64,000 bases of DNA from Enterobacter cloacae complex sp. ECNIH7 (lineage in GTDB: Bacteria > Pseudomonadota > Gammaproteobacteria > Enterobacterales > Enterobacteriaceae): NCBI RefSeq assembly GCF_002208095.1, contig NZ_CP017990.1, positions 1,488,001 through 1,552,000 on the forward strand. Direction: 5' to 3'. Every line of letters starts with the position of its first letter. The stretch's first letter is position 1. The notes under the pieces are model-generated. The model made no database searches. It saw only the letters and a program-made list of their open reading frames with translations, and was not told where the DNA came from. Both the position numbers and the translations under genes were made by a program. Below are positions 32,277 through 40,901 of the stretch, piece by piece.

Positions 32277-32965
32277 TGATATTGACCGATCCTGAATGGC
32301 AGGCTGTTCTGCTGAGCCTTAAAGTCTCTTCCCTGGCGGTTGCGCTGAGCTTGCCCTTTGGGATCTTCTTTGCCTGGCTACTGGTTCGCTGTCAGTTTCC
32401 CGGCAAAACGCTGCTCGACAGCGTGCTGCATCTTCCGCTCGTTTTGCCGCCCGTGGTGGTCGGTTACCTGCTGCTGATTTCGATGGGGCGACGCGGTTTT
32501 ATCGGCGAGAAGCTCTACGACTGGTTTGGGCTGACGTTTGCGTTTAGCTGGCACGGTGCGGTACTGGCGGCGGCGGTGATGTCATTCCCGCTGATGGTGA
32601 GGGCGATCCGCCTCGCGCTGGAAGGCGTGGACATGAAGCTCGAACAGGCGGCCCGCACGCTGGGCGCAGGGCGCTGGCGCGTCTTTTTCACCATCACGCT
32701 CCCGCTTACGCTACCGGGCATTATTGTCGGGACGGTGCTGGCCTTCGCCCGCTCGCTGGGCGAGTTTGGCGCGACCATCACGTTTGTGTCGAACATCCCC
32801 GGCGAGACGCGAACCATCCCGTCGGCAATGTATACTCTGATTCAAACGCCGGGCGGTGAAGGCGCGGCGGCGCGGCTGTGTATTATTTCAATTGTGCTGG
32901 CGCTGGCATCGCTAATGGTGTCTGAATGGCTGGCGCGGCTCAGCCGTCAGCGGATGGGGAAATAA
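32276..32965 (+). CDS. modB: Molybdate ABC transporter permease
   Basis: The product has 229 residues with five to six membrane helices and the EAA loop ([21 protein letters not shown], read in part) that contacts the ModC ATPase. It starts at the modA stop (TGATGAT), so translation is coupled. Confidence 0.97.
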   Translation: MILTDPEWQAVLLSLKVSSLAVALSLPFGIFFAWLLVRCQFPGKTLLDSVLHLPLVLPPVVVGYLLLISMGRRGFIGEKLYDWFGLTFAFSWHGAVLAAAVMSFPLMVRAIRLALEGVDMKLEQAARTLGAGRWRVFFTITLPLTLPGIIVGTVLAFARSLGEFGATITFVSNIPGETRTIPSAMYTLIQTPGGEGAAARLCIISIVLALASLMVSEWLARLSRQRMGK

Positions 32966-32967
32966 GC

Positions 32968-34026
32968 ATGCTGGAACTCCATTTCACCCAGACGCTGGGA
33001 AACCATACCCTGACGCTTAACGATACGCTGCCGGCAAGCGGTATCACTGCCATCTTCGGCGTCTCGGGAGCGGGAAAAACGTCGCTGATAAATGCTATCA
33101 GTGGTCTGACGCGGCCGCAGTCAGGACGGATTGTATTGAATAACCGCGTCTTAAACGACGTGGAAAACAAGGTTTATCTCACGCCGGATAAACGCCGCAT
33201 TGGCTATGTTTTCCAGGACGCGCGCTTATTCCCGCACTATAGCGTGCGCGGCAACCTGCGTTACGGCATGGCGAAAAGCATGGCCGGACAGTTTGATAAG
33301 CTGGTGACGCTTTTAGGCATTGAGCCTCTGCTCGACAGGCTGCCATCGTCGCTCTCCGGCGGAGAAAAACAGCGCGTGGCCATTGGCCGCGCGTTGCTGA
33401 CCGCCCCCGAGCTGCTGCTGCTCGACGAACCGCTGGCCTCGCTCGATATTCCGCGTAAACGGGAACTTCTGCCTTATCTACAGCGCCTGACCCGGGAAAT
33501 TAATATTCCGATGCTCTACGTTAGTCATTCGCTGGATGAGATCCTGCATCTCGCCGACAGGGTGCTGGTGCTGGAAGAGGGCAGCGTGAAGGCGTTCGGC
33601 AACCTGGAAGAGGTGTGGGGCAGCAGCGTAATGCACCCGTGGTTACCCAGGGAACAGCAGAGCAGCATTCTTAAAGTGAGCGTTCTGGAACACCATCCGC
33701 ACTACGCGATGACCGCCCTGGCGCTGGGCGACCAGCATCTTTGGGTCAATAAGATCGACAAACCGCTACAGTCCGCGCTGAGAATTCGCATCCAGGCGTC
33801 GGACGTCTCGCTGGTGCTGCAGCCGCCGCTGCAAACCAGTATTCGAAATATTCTGCGCGCCAAAGTCGCGGAGTGTTTTGATGATAACGGGCAGGTGGAA
33901 GTGAAGCTTGAAGTCGGCAGCAGGACGCTCTGGGCGCGCATCAGCCCGTGGGCGAGGGATGAGTTAGGGATCAAACCCGGCCTGTGGCTTTACGCGCAAA
34001 TTAAGAGCGTCTCGATCACCGCCTGA
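32968..34026 (+). CDS. modC: Molybdate ABC transporter ATP-binding protein
   Basis: The product has 352 residues. ABC signatures: Walker [14 protein letters not shown] (about residue 31), signature [16 protein letters not shown] (about 127), Walker [15 protein letters not shown]-terminal MOP domain (about 290-352) binds molybdate and gives trans-inhibition. The ATG at 32968 lies two bases after the modB stop; an earlier ATG would overlap modB by 40 bases. Confidence 0.97.
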   Translation: MLELHFTQTLGNHTLTLNDTLPASGITAIFGVSGAGKTSLINAISGLTRPQSGRIVLNNRVLNDVENKVYLTPDKRRIGYVFQDARLFPHYSVRGNLRYGMAKSMAGQFDKLVTLLGIEPLLDRLPSSLSGGEKQRVAIGRALLTAPELLLLDEPLASLDIPRKRELLPYLQRLTREINIPMLYVSHSLDEILHLADRVLVLEEGSVKAFGNLEEVWGSSVMHPWLPREQQSSILKVSVLEHHPHYAMTALALGDQHLWVNKIDKPLQSALRIRIQASDVSLVLQPPLQTSIRNILRAKVAECFDDNGQVEVKLEVGSRTLWARISPWARDELGIKPGLWLYAQIKSVSITA

Positions 34027-34636
34027 TTACAGCAGGTGGGTGTAAATGTACTGTGCGATGCTGTCGGTGGTGTTGTCACCAATCACCACGTTGGCGCGGG
34101 CTTTCACCGCGTCGTCGGCATTGCCCATCGCCACGCCGGTACCGGCGGCTTCCAGCATGCTGATGTCGTTGTAGTTGTCGCCGAAGGCGATCACGTCACG
34201 CATCGACCCGCCCTGAGATTCTACATACTGCGTCAGGCGCTTGCCTTTGCTGTTGCCTTTGCGGGCAATGTCCACCTGGTCATGCCAGGACCATTCGCAC
34301 TCCAGACCCAGCGTTTGTTCCACGTGTTTTGCGAAGGTATTCAGTTTGGTGGTGTCTTCATCGGTCAGGGCGAATTTCCAGATTGCCTCAACGTCCTGGG
34401 CGGCCTGACGCAGGGAGGAAACCTGGGTAAAGACCGGACGCTGCGCTTCAGGCAGGGACAACGCCCAGTTGCTGGTGCGCACCACGTGGCCGGTAGGGCG
34501 CTCGTAGACCATTGCGTTATCCACATACATCAGGCCGTGAACGGCATGCTCATCCAGCAGATCGATCAGCTGCAGCGCCTGGGGAACCGGCAGCGGGTCG
34601 GATTCTAAAACCTTTTTTGCCTGATAATCATACAAA
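34027..34636 (-). pseudogene. ybhA: HAD-family phosphatase YbhA, C-terminal part, cut by the prophage
   Basis: Codons matching about residues 71-272 of the pyridoxal-phosphate phosphatase YbhA are present (LYDYQAKKVLESDPLP to the C-terminus). The HAD motif IV is seen in VIAFGDNYNDISMLEAAG. The N-terminal ~70 residues, with the nucleophile motif DxDGT, are missing at about 34,636, where AT-rich prophage sequence begins. The rest should lie beyond the right window edge. A short read-through into phage DNA supplies an artificial start, so a stable active enzyme is unlikely. Confidence 0.88.
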
Positions 34637-34640
34637 TGTG
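34624..34640. other. Prophage left attachment junction (approximate)
   Basis: ybhA homology ends around codon 71 and base composition switches from GC-rich to AT-rich within about 15 bases. Large serine recombinases use short cores, so the exact crossover dinucleotide cannot be read without the right junction. Confidence 0.7.
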
Positions 34641-34675
34641 TTATGCTTATACAAACAAAAATTAGAAGGTTTAAC

Positions 34676-36490
34676 ATGAAAAAAGTATTTGTGTATCATC
34701 GTGTTAGCTCGGATCAGCAGCTCGACGGGTCAGGTATCGCACGCCAAGCTGAACTATTAGAAGGCTACTTAGAGCGTACTGGCATTTGTGCGGAAATGGA
34801 TGATCCAGCCCCAGTAGTACTATCGGATCAAGGTGTCTCAGCCTTTAAGGGTTTAAACATCTCTGAGGGTGAGTTAGGGGCATGGATGGAACAAGTACGT
34901 AATGGTATGTGGGATAGTTCTATATTGGTAGTGGAATCTATAGACCGCTTTAGCCGCCAGAACCCGTTTGATGTGATGGGTTACATCAATGCTCTAATGG
35001 CACATAACGTAGCTATTCATGATGTAATGGCTAACATAGTTATCAGCCGTAGTAATTCTAAAGATCTACCTTTTGTAATGATGAATGCTCAACGGGCATA
35101 TGATGAATCTAAGTATAAAAGTGATCGTATTCGTAAAGGGTGGGCGAAGAAACGCGAACAAGCATTCAACAAAGGTACTATAGTAACTAATAAACGTCCT
35201 CAATGGATCGAAGTAGAAAATGATAAGTATGTGCTTAATCATAAAGCGGCAGTAGTTAAAGAGATATTTGCTCTTTATCAAACTGGCATGGGATGCCCCA
35301 CGATTGCTAAACAACTTCAAACGAAAGAAGGTGAGCAATATAAATTTAATCGTCCGTGGACTGGTGAACTTGTTCATAAGATTCTTACTAATCGCCGTGT
35401 AACTGGTAAGATTTTCATTTCAGAAATCATCCGTAACCATGATGATATTGAAAATCCAGTAACTCAGAAAAAGTACGATATGGACGTGTACCCTGTAGTG
35501 ATTAATGAAGAAGAATTTGAATTAGTACAGGAATTGCTAAAGTCTCGTCGTCCTAATGCTGGACGTGTTACCGTGAAGAAAGACGGACAGGAAGAAGTAC
35601 TGATTAAAAGTAATTTGTTTAGTGGTATCGCTCGTTGTACTGAATGCGGCGGGCCAATGTATCATAATGTGGTTCGTGCTAAACGTACACCAAAGAAAGG
35701 CGATCCAAAAATCGAGGAATATAGATACATTCGTTGCCTCAATGAACGTGATGGACTTTGCGAAAATAAAGCTATGACCTATGAAACAGTAGAGCGTTTT
35801 GTAGTAGAGCATTTATTAGGCATGGATCTAAACACTGTGATTAAAGAACAAGAATTCAATCCTGAAATTGAAGTGATACGTATTCAAATTGATCAAGTTA
35901 AGGATCAGATCACTAACTATGAAAATGGTATTGAACGGCGTAAAAGTGCTGGTAAAGCTGTCTCTTTTGAAATGCGGGAAGAATTGGATGATGCCAAGTT
36001 AGAATTAGAACAGTTATTAGCACGTCAGGCTTCATTAGCTACAGTACAAGTAGATTTACCAGTACTACAGGATGTTAACGTTACTGAATTATATAATGTG
36101 AATAACGTCGACATACGCACACGTTATGAGAATGAACTTAACAAGATTGTTTCTAATATTCGTCTAAAGCGTAACGGCAATTTTTACACAATTGACATTA
36201 TCTACAAGCAGAACGAGCTGAAAAGGCATGTCCTTTTTATAGAGAATAAGAAGAAAGAACAAAAGTTAATCAGTGAGGTGATCATTGAAAATGTTGATGG
36301 TGCTAAATTCTATTACACACCATCTTTCGTAATTAGTGTTAAAGATGGTGAGATCCGTTTTCAGCAGACTAAAGAAGATCTTACAATCATTGATTATTCG
36401 CTATTGCTGAACTATGTAGATGCTGTAGATCGATGTGATGCCGTAGGTGTTTGGATGCGAAACAATATGAGTTTCTTATTCACTAAGTAA
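34676..36490 (+). CDS. Large serine recombinase (phage integrase)
   Basis: The product has 604 residues. The N-terminal resolvase domain (residues ~1-150) has the catalytic serine in YHRVSSDQQ (Ser11) and the conserved ESIDRFSRQNP. The recombinase domain follows (~170-290), then a zinc ribbon (CTECGG and a second Cys pair in IRCLNERDGLCENK), a coiled-coil segment (~400-455) and a C-terminal tail. It catalyses attP x attB integration with double-strand cleavage. The ATG at 34676 follows AGAAGG. It lies about 40 bp from the junction, the usual place for an integrase. Confidence 0.93.
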   Translation: MKKVFVYHRVSSDQQLDGSGIARQAELLEGYLERTGICAEMDDPAPVVLSDQGVSAFKGLNISEGELGAWMEQVRNGMWDSSILVVESIDRFSRQNPFDVMGYINALMAHNVAIHDVMANIVISRSNSKDLPFVMMNAQRAYDESKYKSDRIRKGWAKKREQAFNKGTIVTNKRPQWIEVENDKYVLNHKAAVVKEIFALYQTGMGCPTIAKQLQTKEGEQYKFNRPWTGELVHKILTNRRVTGKIFISEIIRNHDDIENPVTQKKYDMDVYPVVINEEEFELVQELLKSRRPNAGRVTVKKDGQEEVLIKSNLFSGIARCTECGGPMYHNVVRAKRTPKKGDPKIEEYRYIRCLNERDGLCENKAMTYETVERFVVEHLLGMDLNTVIKEQEFNPEIEVIRIQIDQVKDQITNYENGIERRKSAGKAVSFEMREELDDAKLELEQLLARQASLATVQVDLPVLQDVNVTELYNVNNVDIRTRYENELNKIVSNIRLKRNGNFYTIDIIYKQNELKRHVLFIENKKKEQKLISEVIIENVDGAKFYYTPSFVISVKDGEIRFQQTKEDLTIIDYSLLLNYVDAVDRCDAVGVWMRNNMSFLFTK

Positions 36491-37192
36491 CGAGTATCCT
36501 AAACATAAAACGAAAGAAACCTCTTAATTGACTTGTAACGTCAGCAGAGCCATCAAAAATGCGATTTTAGAATCTTGCTTCAGCCGTGAAGATTTTTTGA
36601 AAAATACAAAGTTGAGTAATGATAGTATTTCTCTTTTAAAAATGTAACTAACAATCGTTACATGTATTTTTGTGATAAATCTAACGTTACTTCCAAAGTA
36701 CATAGTGATGCACTTGAAAGTAGTCTATAGTTAAATTGACAATAATAATAATGTAGTATCAGTTGAGTAGTTAGCAGTACTTTGATGATAGTTGTCATGG
36801 GACGTAAGCGAAATACGATACATTTTTTTGCCCTGCTAGTATTTGATGGTATTAGCAGGGTGTATTTATGTTTGAACAACACTAGTAAAGCTAACTATTT
36901 ATAACGTTGAATAGTCAAGCCATCATAAATCGCAAGGCAGACTATCTAACTTTCCGATAAGTATTTGATTATTTTAAAAACAAGATTTTACGTTTTAAGT
37001 TTAATTTTGGCCTCGTGTACGTTCGTATGCGGGGCTTTTTCGTATATGGTAATGCGTTGGTGTGGGTTTGTAATAGAGCCTCTCAAAACGCGTCACAGCA
37101 AAGATTTGCGTTAAGTGATTCGTGAGGGTGACTGATATTAGGCGATGTGAGATTTTTCTTGGTGAAAAAACCTTCTATTTGATATAATACCA
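36491..37192. other. AT-rich segment without a convincing gene
   Basis: About 700 bp after the integrase. It holds a hairpin with arms CCCTGCTA and TAGCAGGG near 36,830-36,860, one AGTACT site, and a strong terminator at 37,010-37,040. A 74-codon minus-strand frame at 36,658-36,882 has no ribosome site or recognisable features and is not called. Confidence 0.5.
37010..37040 (+). terminator. Strong intrinsic terminator
   Basis: GCCTCGTGTAC and GTATGCGGGGC pair over 11 bases (with G-U pairs) around a GTTC loop and are followed by TTTTT. It lies 520 bp after the integrase stop, so it may end the integrase mRNA or an unannotated small RNA. Confidence 0.8.
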
Positions 37193-37305
37193 ATCAAGCC
37201 AAAACTCCTGTTGGTGAAAGGTAGAGGTTGCCGCCTCTACCGTTTGCCGACGGTTGAAGGTACATTACCTTCTTATAGCCCCTGAAAAGATTCAGGGGCT
37301 ATAGT
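37193..37305 (+). ncRNA. Candidate structured small RNA with three consecutive hairpins
   Basis: A promoter-like TTGGTG-N18-TATAAT lies just upstream (-10 at about 37,182). Three perfect stems follow in order: GGTAGAGG/CCTCTACC (37,220-37,241), GAAGGTA/TACCTTC (37,256-37,272) and a 12-base stem ATAGCCCCTGAA/TTCAGGGGCTAT (37,275-37,302). No open frame is present. The family is not recognised; it could also be a regulatory leader for the small gene downstream. Confidence 0.5.
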
Positions 37306-37413
37306 ATTGAAATGTTCCAACCTGGTATGTTCATATCAGTACTTCTATTACAATAACTCACATGATTACGCCTCTTTATATAAATAAATGTATACAATAC
37401 AGGAGGCGTATAC

Positions 37414-37584
37414 ATGCTAAAGCCATTAATTGAAATCTTTCTTTTCCCAATCTACACAATACTAGTATTGATGTTTATGATTCTCACAGTACTAGCACTT
37501 CCACTAAAGATACCATTTGTAGAACGTCACGTAAGACAACACATAAATAAAAGTACTGATAAATTACGAAAGAAAAAGTCCTAA
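37414..37584 (+). CDS. Small single-helix membrane protein, unknown function
   Basis: This 56-codon gene has a perfect AGGAGG seven bases before the ATG. The product starts MLKPLIEIFLFPIYTILV and has one long hydrophobic segment (about residues 5-31, IFLFPIYTILVLMFMILTVL) followed by a basic tail (ERHVRQHINKSTDKLRKKKS). The layout suggests an inner-membrane protein with a positively charged cytoplasmic end. Not recognised; small prophage membrane proteins include superinfection-exclusion factors, but nothing here shows that. Confidence 0.65.
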   Translation: MLKPLIEIFLFPIYTILVLMFMILTVLALPLKIPFVERHVRQHINKSTDKLRKKKS

Positions 37585-37589
37585 GAATT

Positions 37590-37619
37590 TTGGAACGGGT
37601 GATTTTTTCACGGTATAAT
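37590..37619 (+). promoter_or_regulatory. Sigma-70-like promoter, followed by a second one
   Basis: TTGGAA-N18-TATAAT (37,590-37,619). A second element, TTGGGA-N18-TATAAT, follows at 37,639-37,668. Both point to the candidate RNA that ends at 37,821. Confidence 0.5.
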
Positions 37620-37673
37620 GTAGGTATCTATAAAATATTTGGGACAGACGCAAAAAATGTCCTATAATATTGA

Positions 37674-37821
37674 TGTGGCTTTCTGAGTGATCGAAAATGT
37701 TCACCTAGCCGAACTGCGAAGCATAATTCCATTTCTCCAGCCATCAGAGACTAAATAGATGGTAACATTATAATTCTCCTATATTGCTAAAGTATAGCCC
37801 CCTAAAAGGGCTATCTTTTTT
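37674..37821 (+). ncRNA. Candidate promoter-to-terminator small RNA, about 150 nt
   Basis: It is framed by two promoter-like elements and a clean terminator. No convincing reading frame or ribosome site lies inside. The 3' hairpin stem ATAGCCC/GGGCTAT is similar to the long stem of the candidate RNA at 37,275-37,302 (ATAGCCCC), which suggests related terminators or a shared binding surface. Start point is estimated. Confidence 0.45.
37794..37821 (+). terminator. Intrinsic terminator
   Basis: ATAGCCC-CCTAAAA-GGGCTAT is followed by CTTTTTT. Confidence 0.85.
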
Positions 37822-37869
37822 GCTTGGGATAAATAACGTATACGTATACAAATCACATGAGTTAATTAA

Positions 37870-38043
37870 ATGAAGAATAATAAATCTAAGGATAGAAAAG
37901 ATAACGTAATAACCGCACGTTTATCTAATTCACAGGTTGAAGTACTAAAAAAATTGATTGATGAAGGTAAGGTATCAAAAGGTACTCTATCTTCTGCTGT
38001 AGGTTACTTAATTGATCAGTACATTGTACTAAACAGTAAGTAA
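37870..38043 (+). CDS. Small predicted ribbon-helix-helix DNA-binding protein
   Basis: The product has 57 residues. A basic N-terminus (MKNNKSKDRKDN) is followed by a short strand VITARLSNSQVEVLKKLIDE and GKVSKGTLSSAVGYLIDQYI, which fits the strand-helix-helix pattern of Arc/CopG-type regulators (single-sequence judgement). Such proteins act as dimers on palindromes. The ribosome site is weak (GAGTTAATTAA). It is close to the HNH gene and may be a prophage regulator; the target is unknown. Confidence 0.5.
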   Translation: MKNNKSKDRKDNVITARLSNSQVEVLKKLIDEGKVSKGTLSSAVGYLIDQYIVLNSK

Positions 38044-38121
38044 TTAATTGGTTGTCTACTAACCACACAATAAGTAGAAACGCGATTACAGGAAGTAACG
38101 CGGGTAATATGGAAGTTATAT

Positions 38122-38595
38122 ATGAAAATATGGAAAGAAACGAAATATGAATATTATGTAGTAAGTAATGAAGGTGATGTATTCAATACTAAGACAGAAA
38201 CACTACTAAAGCTAACCCCTTCAAAATCTAATGGGTACTACAAAGTAACACTATCTGTCAAAGGTGGTGATAGTAGAACTGTAGAAGTTCATCGACTAAT
38301 CGCAGAAACTTTTATTGAACGTGATGAATCATTGAAATTAGTTGTTGATCATATTGATGGTAATCCTCTAAACAATCACGTGGATAACCTACAATGGATT
38401 ACACAAAAAGAGAATATGGCAAAAGCGAAAAATAAACGTAGCTGGAATAGATTCACCGAAGAAGAGAAAGTACAAATTATTGATGCGTGGAATACTGGAA
38501 AGTACTCATACATTGGGATTACATCCTACTTCAATCAACTATGGAACCGAAATACTACACGACATAGTTACACAAGAATTATCAAACAAGCATAA
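38122..38595 (+). CDS. HNH homing-type endonuclease with NUMOD4 domain
   Basis: The product has 157 residues. The N-terminal NUMOD4-like module (MKIWKETKYEYYVVSNEGDV, then GYYKVTLS) is followed by the HNH motif: VEVHRLIAETFI, VVDHIDGNPLNNHVDNLQWIT. The C-terminal part (SWNRFTEEEKVQIIDAW) looks like a helix-turn-helix DNA-binding segment. GGAAG precedes the ATG. These free-standing endonucleases promote their own spread between phages; no intron or intein is evident next to it. Confidence 0.88.
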   Translation: MKIWKETKYEYYVVSNEGDVFNTKTETLLKLTPSKSNGYYKVTLSVKGGDSRTVEVHRLIAETFIERDESLKLVVDHIDGNPLNNHVDNLQWITQKENMAKAKNKRSWNRFTEEEKVQIIDAWNTGKYSYIGITSYFNQLWNRNTTRHSYTRIIKQA

Positions 38596-38649
38596 TAACT
38601 TAGGGGCTATCATGTAGGAGTGACAGCCCCATATTAAGGGGGAATTATA

Positions 38650-39120
38650 ATGGCGAGAAAAGAAACAATACACAATAATCAAATGATCCAGAATGAACTA
38701 CGTTTCATTAGCTTTAATTCACTATCTAGTGAAGCAAAAGAAGTAATGCGTGGAATAATCCAGGAAAGTACTTTTCTAGGTAAAAACCGTGTACCGGAAG
38801 AAGATGTATTTGCGATAGTAAAGAATGCTCCTGAATTCAGTGAAGTTATGGTATTTGAACATCTAAAACTATTCAGACAGAATAAAAATCAAAACTATCC
38901 AGATAGTAAATCATCGCGTGAAAAGTACAAACGCATAGCAACCCTAGTATCACAGGCGTTTGAAGTACTAGTAAAGGAAGGGAAATCCCTTAATAGAATG
39001 AAGCAATACAAACCAAAGAAAACCGTAACAGAAGAACATGTAGCACTAGTTGAACTGCTAAAAGATGAAGGTGCGGATCTTATTACCTTAATTGAACGAC
39101 TAGTAGCAATGAATAAGTAA
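38650..39120 (+). CDS. Phage protein of unknown function
   Basis: The product has 156 residues, soluble and highly charged. The ATG follows AAGGGGGAATTA, a strong ribosome site. No domain is recognised. The central region is helical (KRIATLVSQAFEVLVKEGKSL) and the C-terminus resembles a short amphipathic helix (DLITLIERLVAMNK). It is preceded by a hairpin GGGGCT/AGCCCC at about 38,604-38,632. Confidence 0.7.
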   Translation: MARKETIHNNQMIQNELRFISFNSLSSEAKEVMRGIIQESTFLGKNRVPEEDVFAIVKNAPEFSEVMVFEHLKLFRQNKNQNYPDSKSSREKYKRIATLVSQAFEVLVKEGKSLNRMKQYKPKKTVTEEHVALVELLKDEGADLITLIERLVAMNK

Positions 39121-39972
39121 TTGATTTATATGTAAATAATAACCGTAACTATAACCGTATTGTATACGTCGAAAATACGGTTATTATGAGTAAAATACGG
39201 TTGATGCCACAACATATAGTAGTTAAATCAATGGGTTACATACCACATATTGATTCCCGTAACTTAATATAATATACACTTTAAAGTAAATGACTTACTT
39301 GTCTATTCAGTATCATAGAGCCTAACTCGCTTTGCTCGTTAGTCTCTGTAAAACCAAAAAGATAAGATCGTAAACTTGCGTTTTCTCGCTAGTCACTCGA
39401 AGAACGCCACGTCTTTTGTTTTTGTCTATCGACTACTGAAGGAAGTGAAAACCTATACTGTTTGGGGTCAGCCGTCTTTTGGAGTAACTACGCGGGCTTT
39501 GCCCTTGTCGGGTTATCGGGCTGTTTAAGCCATTACTATTAATTAATCTACTACTGGTACAGTACTACCAGAACTATGGACTTATCAGATGATGAGGCAG
39601 TATACTTCCAACAATCATTAGTTAACTAAGAGTTAGGTACAATAATCCGAGTAATTAATATCTTATCTGATCATCTAAAGGTAGAATCACCAGATAATCC
39701 CATATAACCTTTATGGTCTATTTGTGACTTTATTAGCACCGATTAACATTAAGAAATCATTAGGAAAGATGATACTTACGTAAATGATTGAAATAAAATA
39801 TTAAACCCTCTGAAAACCGGATATTGGAGACAAGTACACAATTTACATTCGAAACCTTGAAAACATGTAGATAACAGGTATGTTTATAGGTATAGCTCGC
39901 TAACTAATAAAATTTATTAACTTATTCTCATTTAGATTACTTACAATACTTCAAGACGGGGAAGTGATTGAT
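39121..39972. other. 850-bp non-coding region with repeats and a composition shift
   Basis: It contains a cluster of AACCGTA half-sites (39,141-39,202). The block at about 39,300-39,530 is visibly richer in GC than the DNA on either side and has hairpins such as GCGTT...AACGC (39,387-39,416) and GGGC-TTT-GCCC near 39,502. An AT-rich stretch follows up to the first EAL gene. No gene is supported; only a 17-codon frame at about 39,577 was seen. It could be an origin, operator region or RNA gene. Confidence 0.5.
39141..39202. repeat. Four AACCGTA half-sites (two direct, two inverted)
   Basis: AACCGTA occurs at 39,141 and 39,153, and its complement TACGGTT at 39,176 and 39,196. The inner pair extends to exact 10-base arms TAACCGTATT/AATACGGTTA. 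The arrangement is typical of an operator or iteron cluster. Confidence 0.6.
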
Positions 39973-40659
39973 ATGAAGCAGTTTTTCATAGTGGAGCCAT
40001 TAGTAGACCCAGTTTCAATGAGGTTAAGAGGGGTTGAAATATTAACTCGCTTCCAAGATCAGTATGGTAAGTTTTACCCGCCGGATACTGTCATTCAGAG
40101 CATGAGCAATGAAGAAAGATGTTTGTTACTCAGAGAGCAAGTCACTGCTATCAAAGAAAAAAATGATTTCTTCACAAAGAACAATCTGTTGTGTAGTCTT
40201 AATGTTAACAGGGATATGATTGAATGTATCAATCGCACACCTGAAGAAGATTGCCTATTAAAGGGTATGAATTATGTGCGGCTTGAAATTTCAGAGAGTC
40301 TAGCAACATGTGAACTACACACCCGTACTAAACTAATAGAAGCACTATGTACTAGATTTGGTAAGGTATGGCTGGATGATTTGGGAGCAGGATATTGTGA
40401 TATAAGCATGGTTGATGCTTCTCAGTATGAATTGATTAAGATTGATCGTGAATACTTCTGGCGGGAAGCCAAGAAAGAACAGCCATTCAAAGGTTTGATA
40501 CTCTATAAAAATAAATGTAATAAAATCGTCTTTGAGGGCGTAGAGACAGATGAACAACTTGAACTAGCTAGACGTTTAGAGGTATGGGGTGTACAAGGTT
40601 ACTTGTTTAACTCTTGTAAATTAATCGATATTGAAAGTCTGGCACTTCGCTATGACTAA
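39973..40659 (+). CDS. Stand-alone EAL-domain protein 1 (PdeH/YhjH-like c-di-GMP phosphodiesterase fold)
   Basis: The product has 228 residues and consists of one EAL domain. Motifs that bind metal and c-di-GMP are all in place: VEILTRF (EIL in place of EAL, Glu22), SLNVN, RLEISES, WLDDLGAGYCD, IKIDREYF, FEGVETDEQ and VQGYLF. There is no sensor, membrane or GGDEF domain, as in host PdeH, which lowers c-di-GMP and favours motility. ATG at 39973 is preferred over a GTG nine bases earlier because GGGGAAG then has correct spacing. Catalytic activity is inferred, not shown. Confidence 0.87.
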   Translation: MKQFFIVEPLVDPVSMRLRGVEILTRFQDQYGKFYPPDTVIQSMSNEERCLLLREQVTAIKEKNDFFTKNNLLCSLNVNRDMIECINRTPEEDCLLKGMNYVRLEISESLATCELHTRTKLIEALCTRFGKVWLDDLGAGYCDISMVDASQYELIKIDREYFWREAKKEQPFKGLILYKNKCNKIVFEGVETDEQLELARRLEVWGVQGYLFNSCKLIDIESLALRYD

Positions 40660-40702
40660 TATATGACTATATAAGGCTGACAAATTAATATCTAGAATCG
40701 TT

Positions 40703-40888
40703 ATGTGCTATAAAATTCTGCCCCTTGATAATGGTATATATGAGATATATCGCTTGAGTGAAAGCAGCGATGATTCTTTTACTCAGTTAGCCCGGACTAT
40801 CCTTAGTTCACATGAGGTTTTACTAACGAATCCACAGGTGTATCCCGACATTTCATATATAGACTATATTATGTTCTACGTACCCTAG
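40703..40888 (+). CDS. Possible small protein, unknown
   Basis: This 61-codon frame lies between the EAL gene and the next gene on the same strand and ends 13 bases before it. The product is acidic and Tyr/Ile-rich (MCYKILPLDNGIYEIYRL). There is no clear ribosome site before the ATG. Position supports it, sequence only weakly. Confidence 0.4.
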   Translation: MCYKILPLDNGIYEIYRLSESSDDSFTQLARTILSSHEVLLTNPQVYPDISYIDYIMFYVP

Positions 40889-40901
40889 TTAAGGAAGAAA
40901 A

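Noticed and set aside
36658..36882. 74-codon minus-strand frame after the integrase
   Set aside because: No ribosome site, low-complexity product (Leu/Ser/Tyr-rich), and it lies in AT-rich DNA where such frames arise by chance.
38122..38595. Group I intron or intein associated with the HNH endonuclease
   Set aside because: Neighbouring genes are not split and no intron-like conserved pairing was seen; it appears free-standing.
39300..39535. tRNA or tmRNA in the GC-richer non-coding island
   Set aside because: No T-loop GTTCRA motif or closing acceptor stem could be found.
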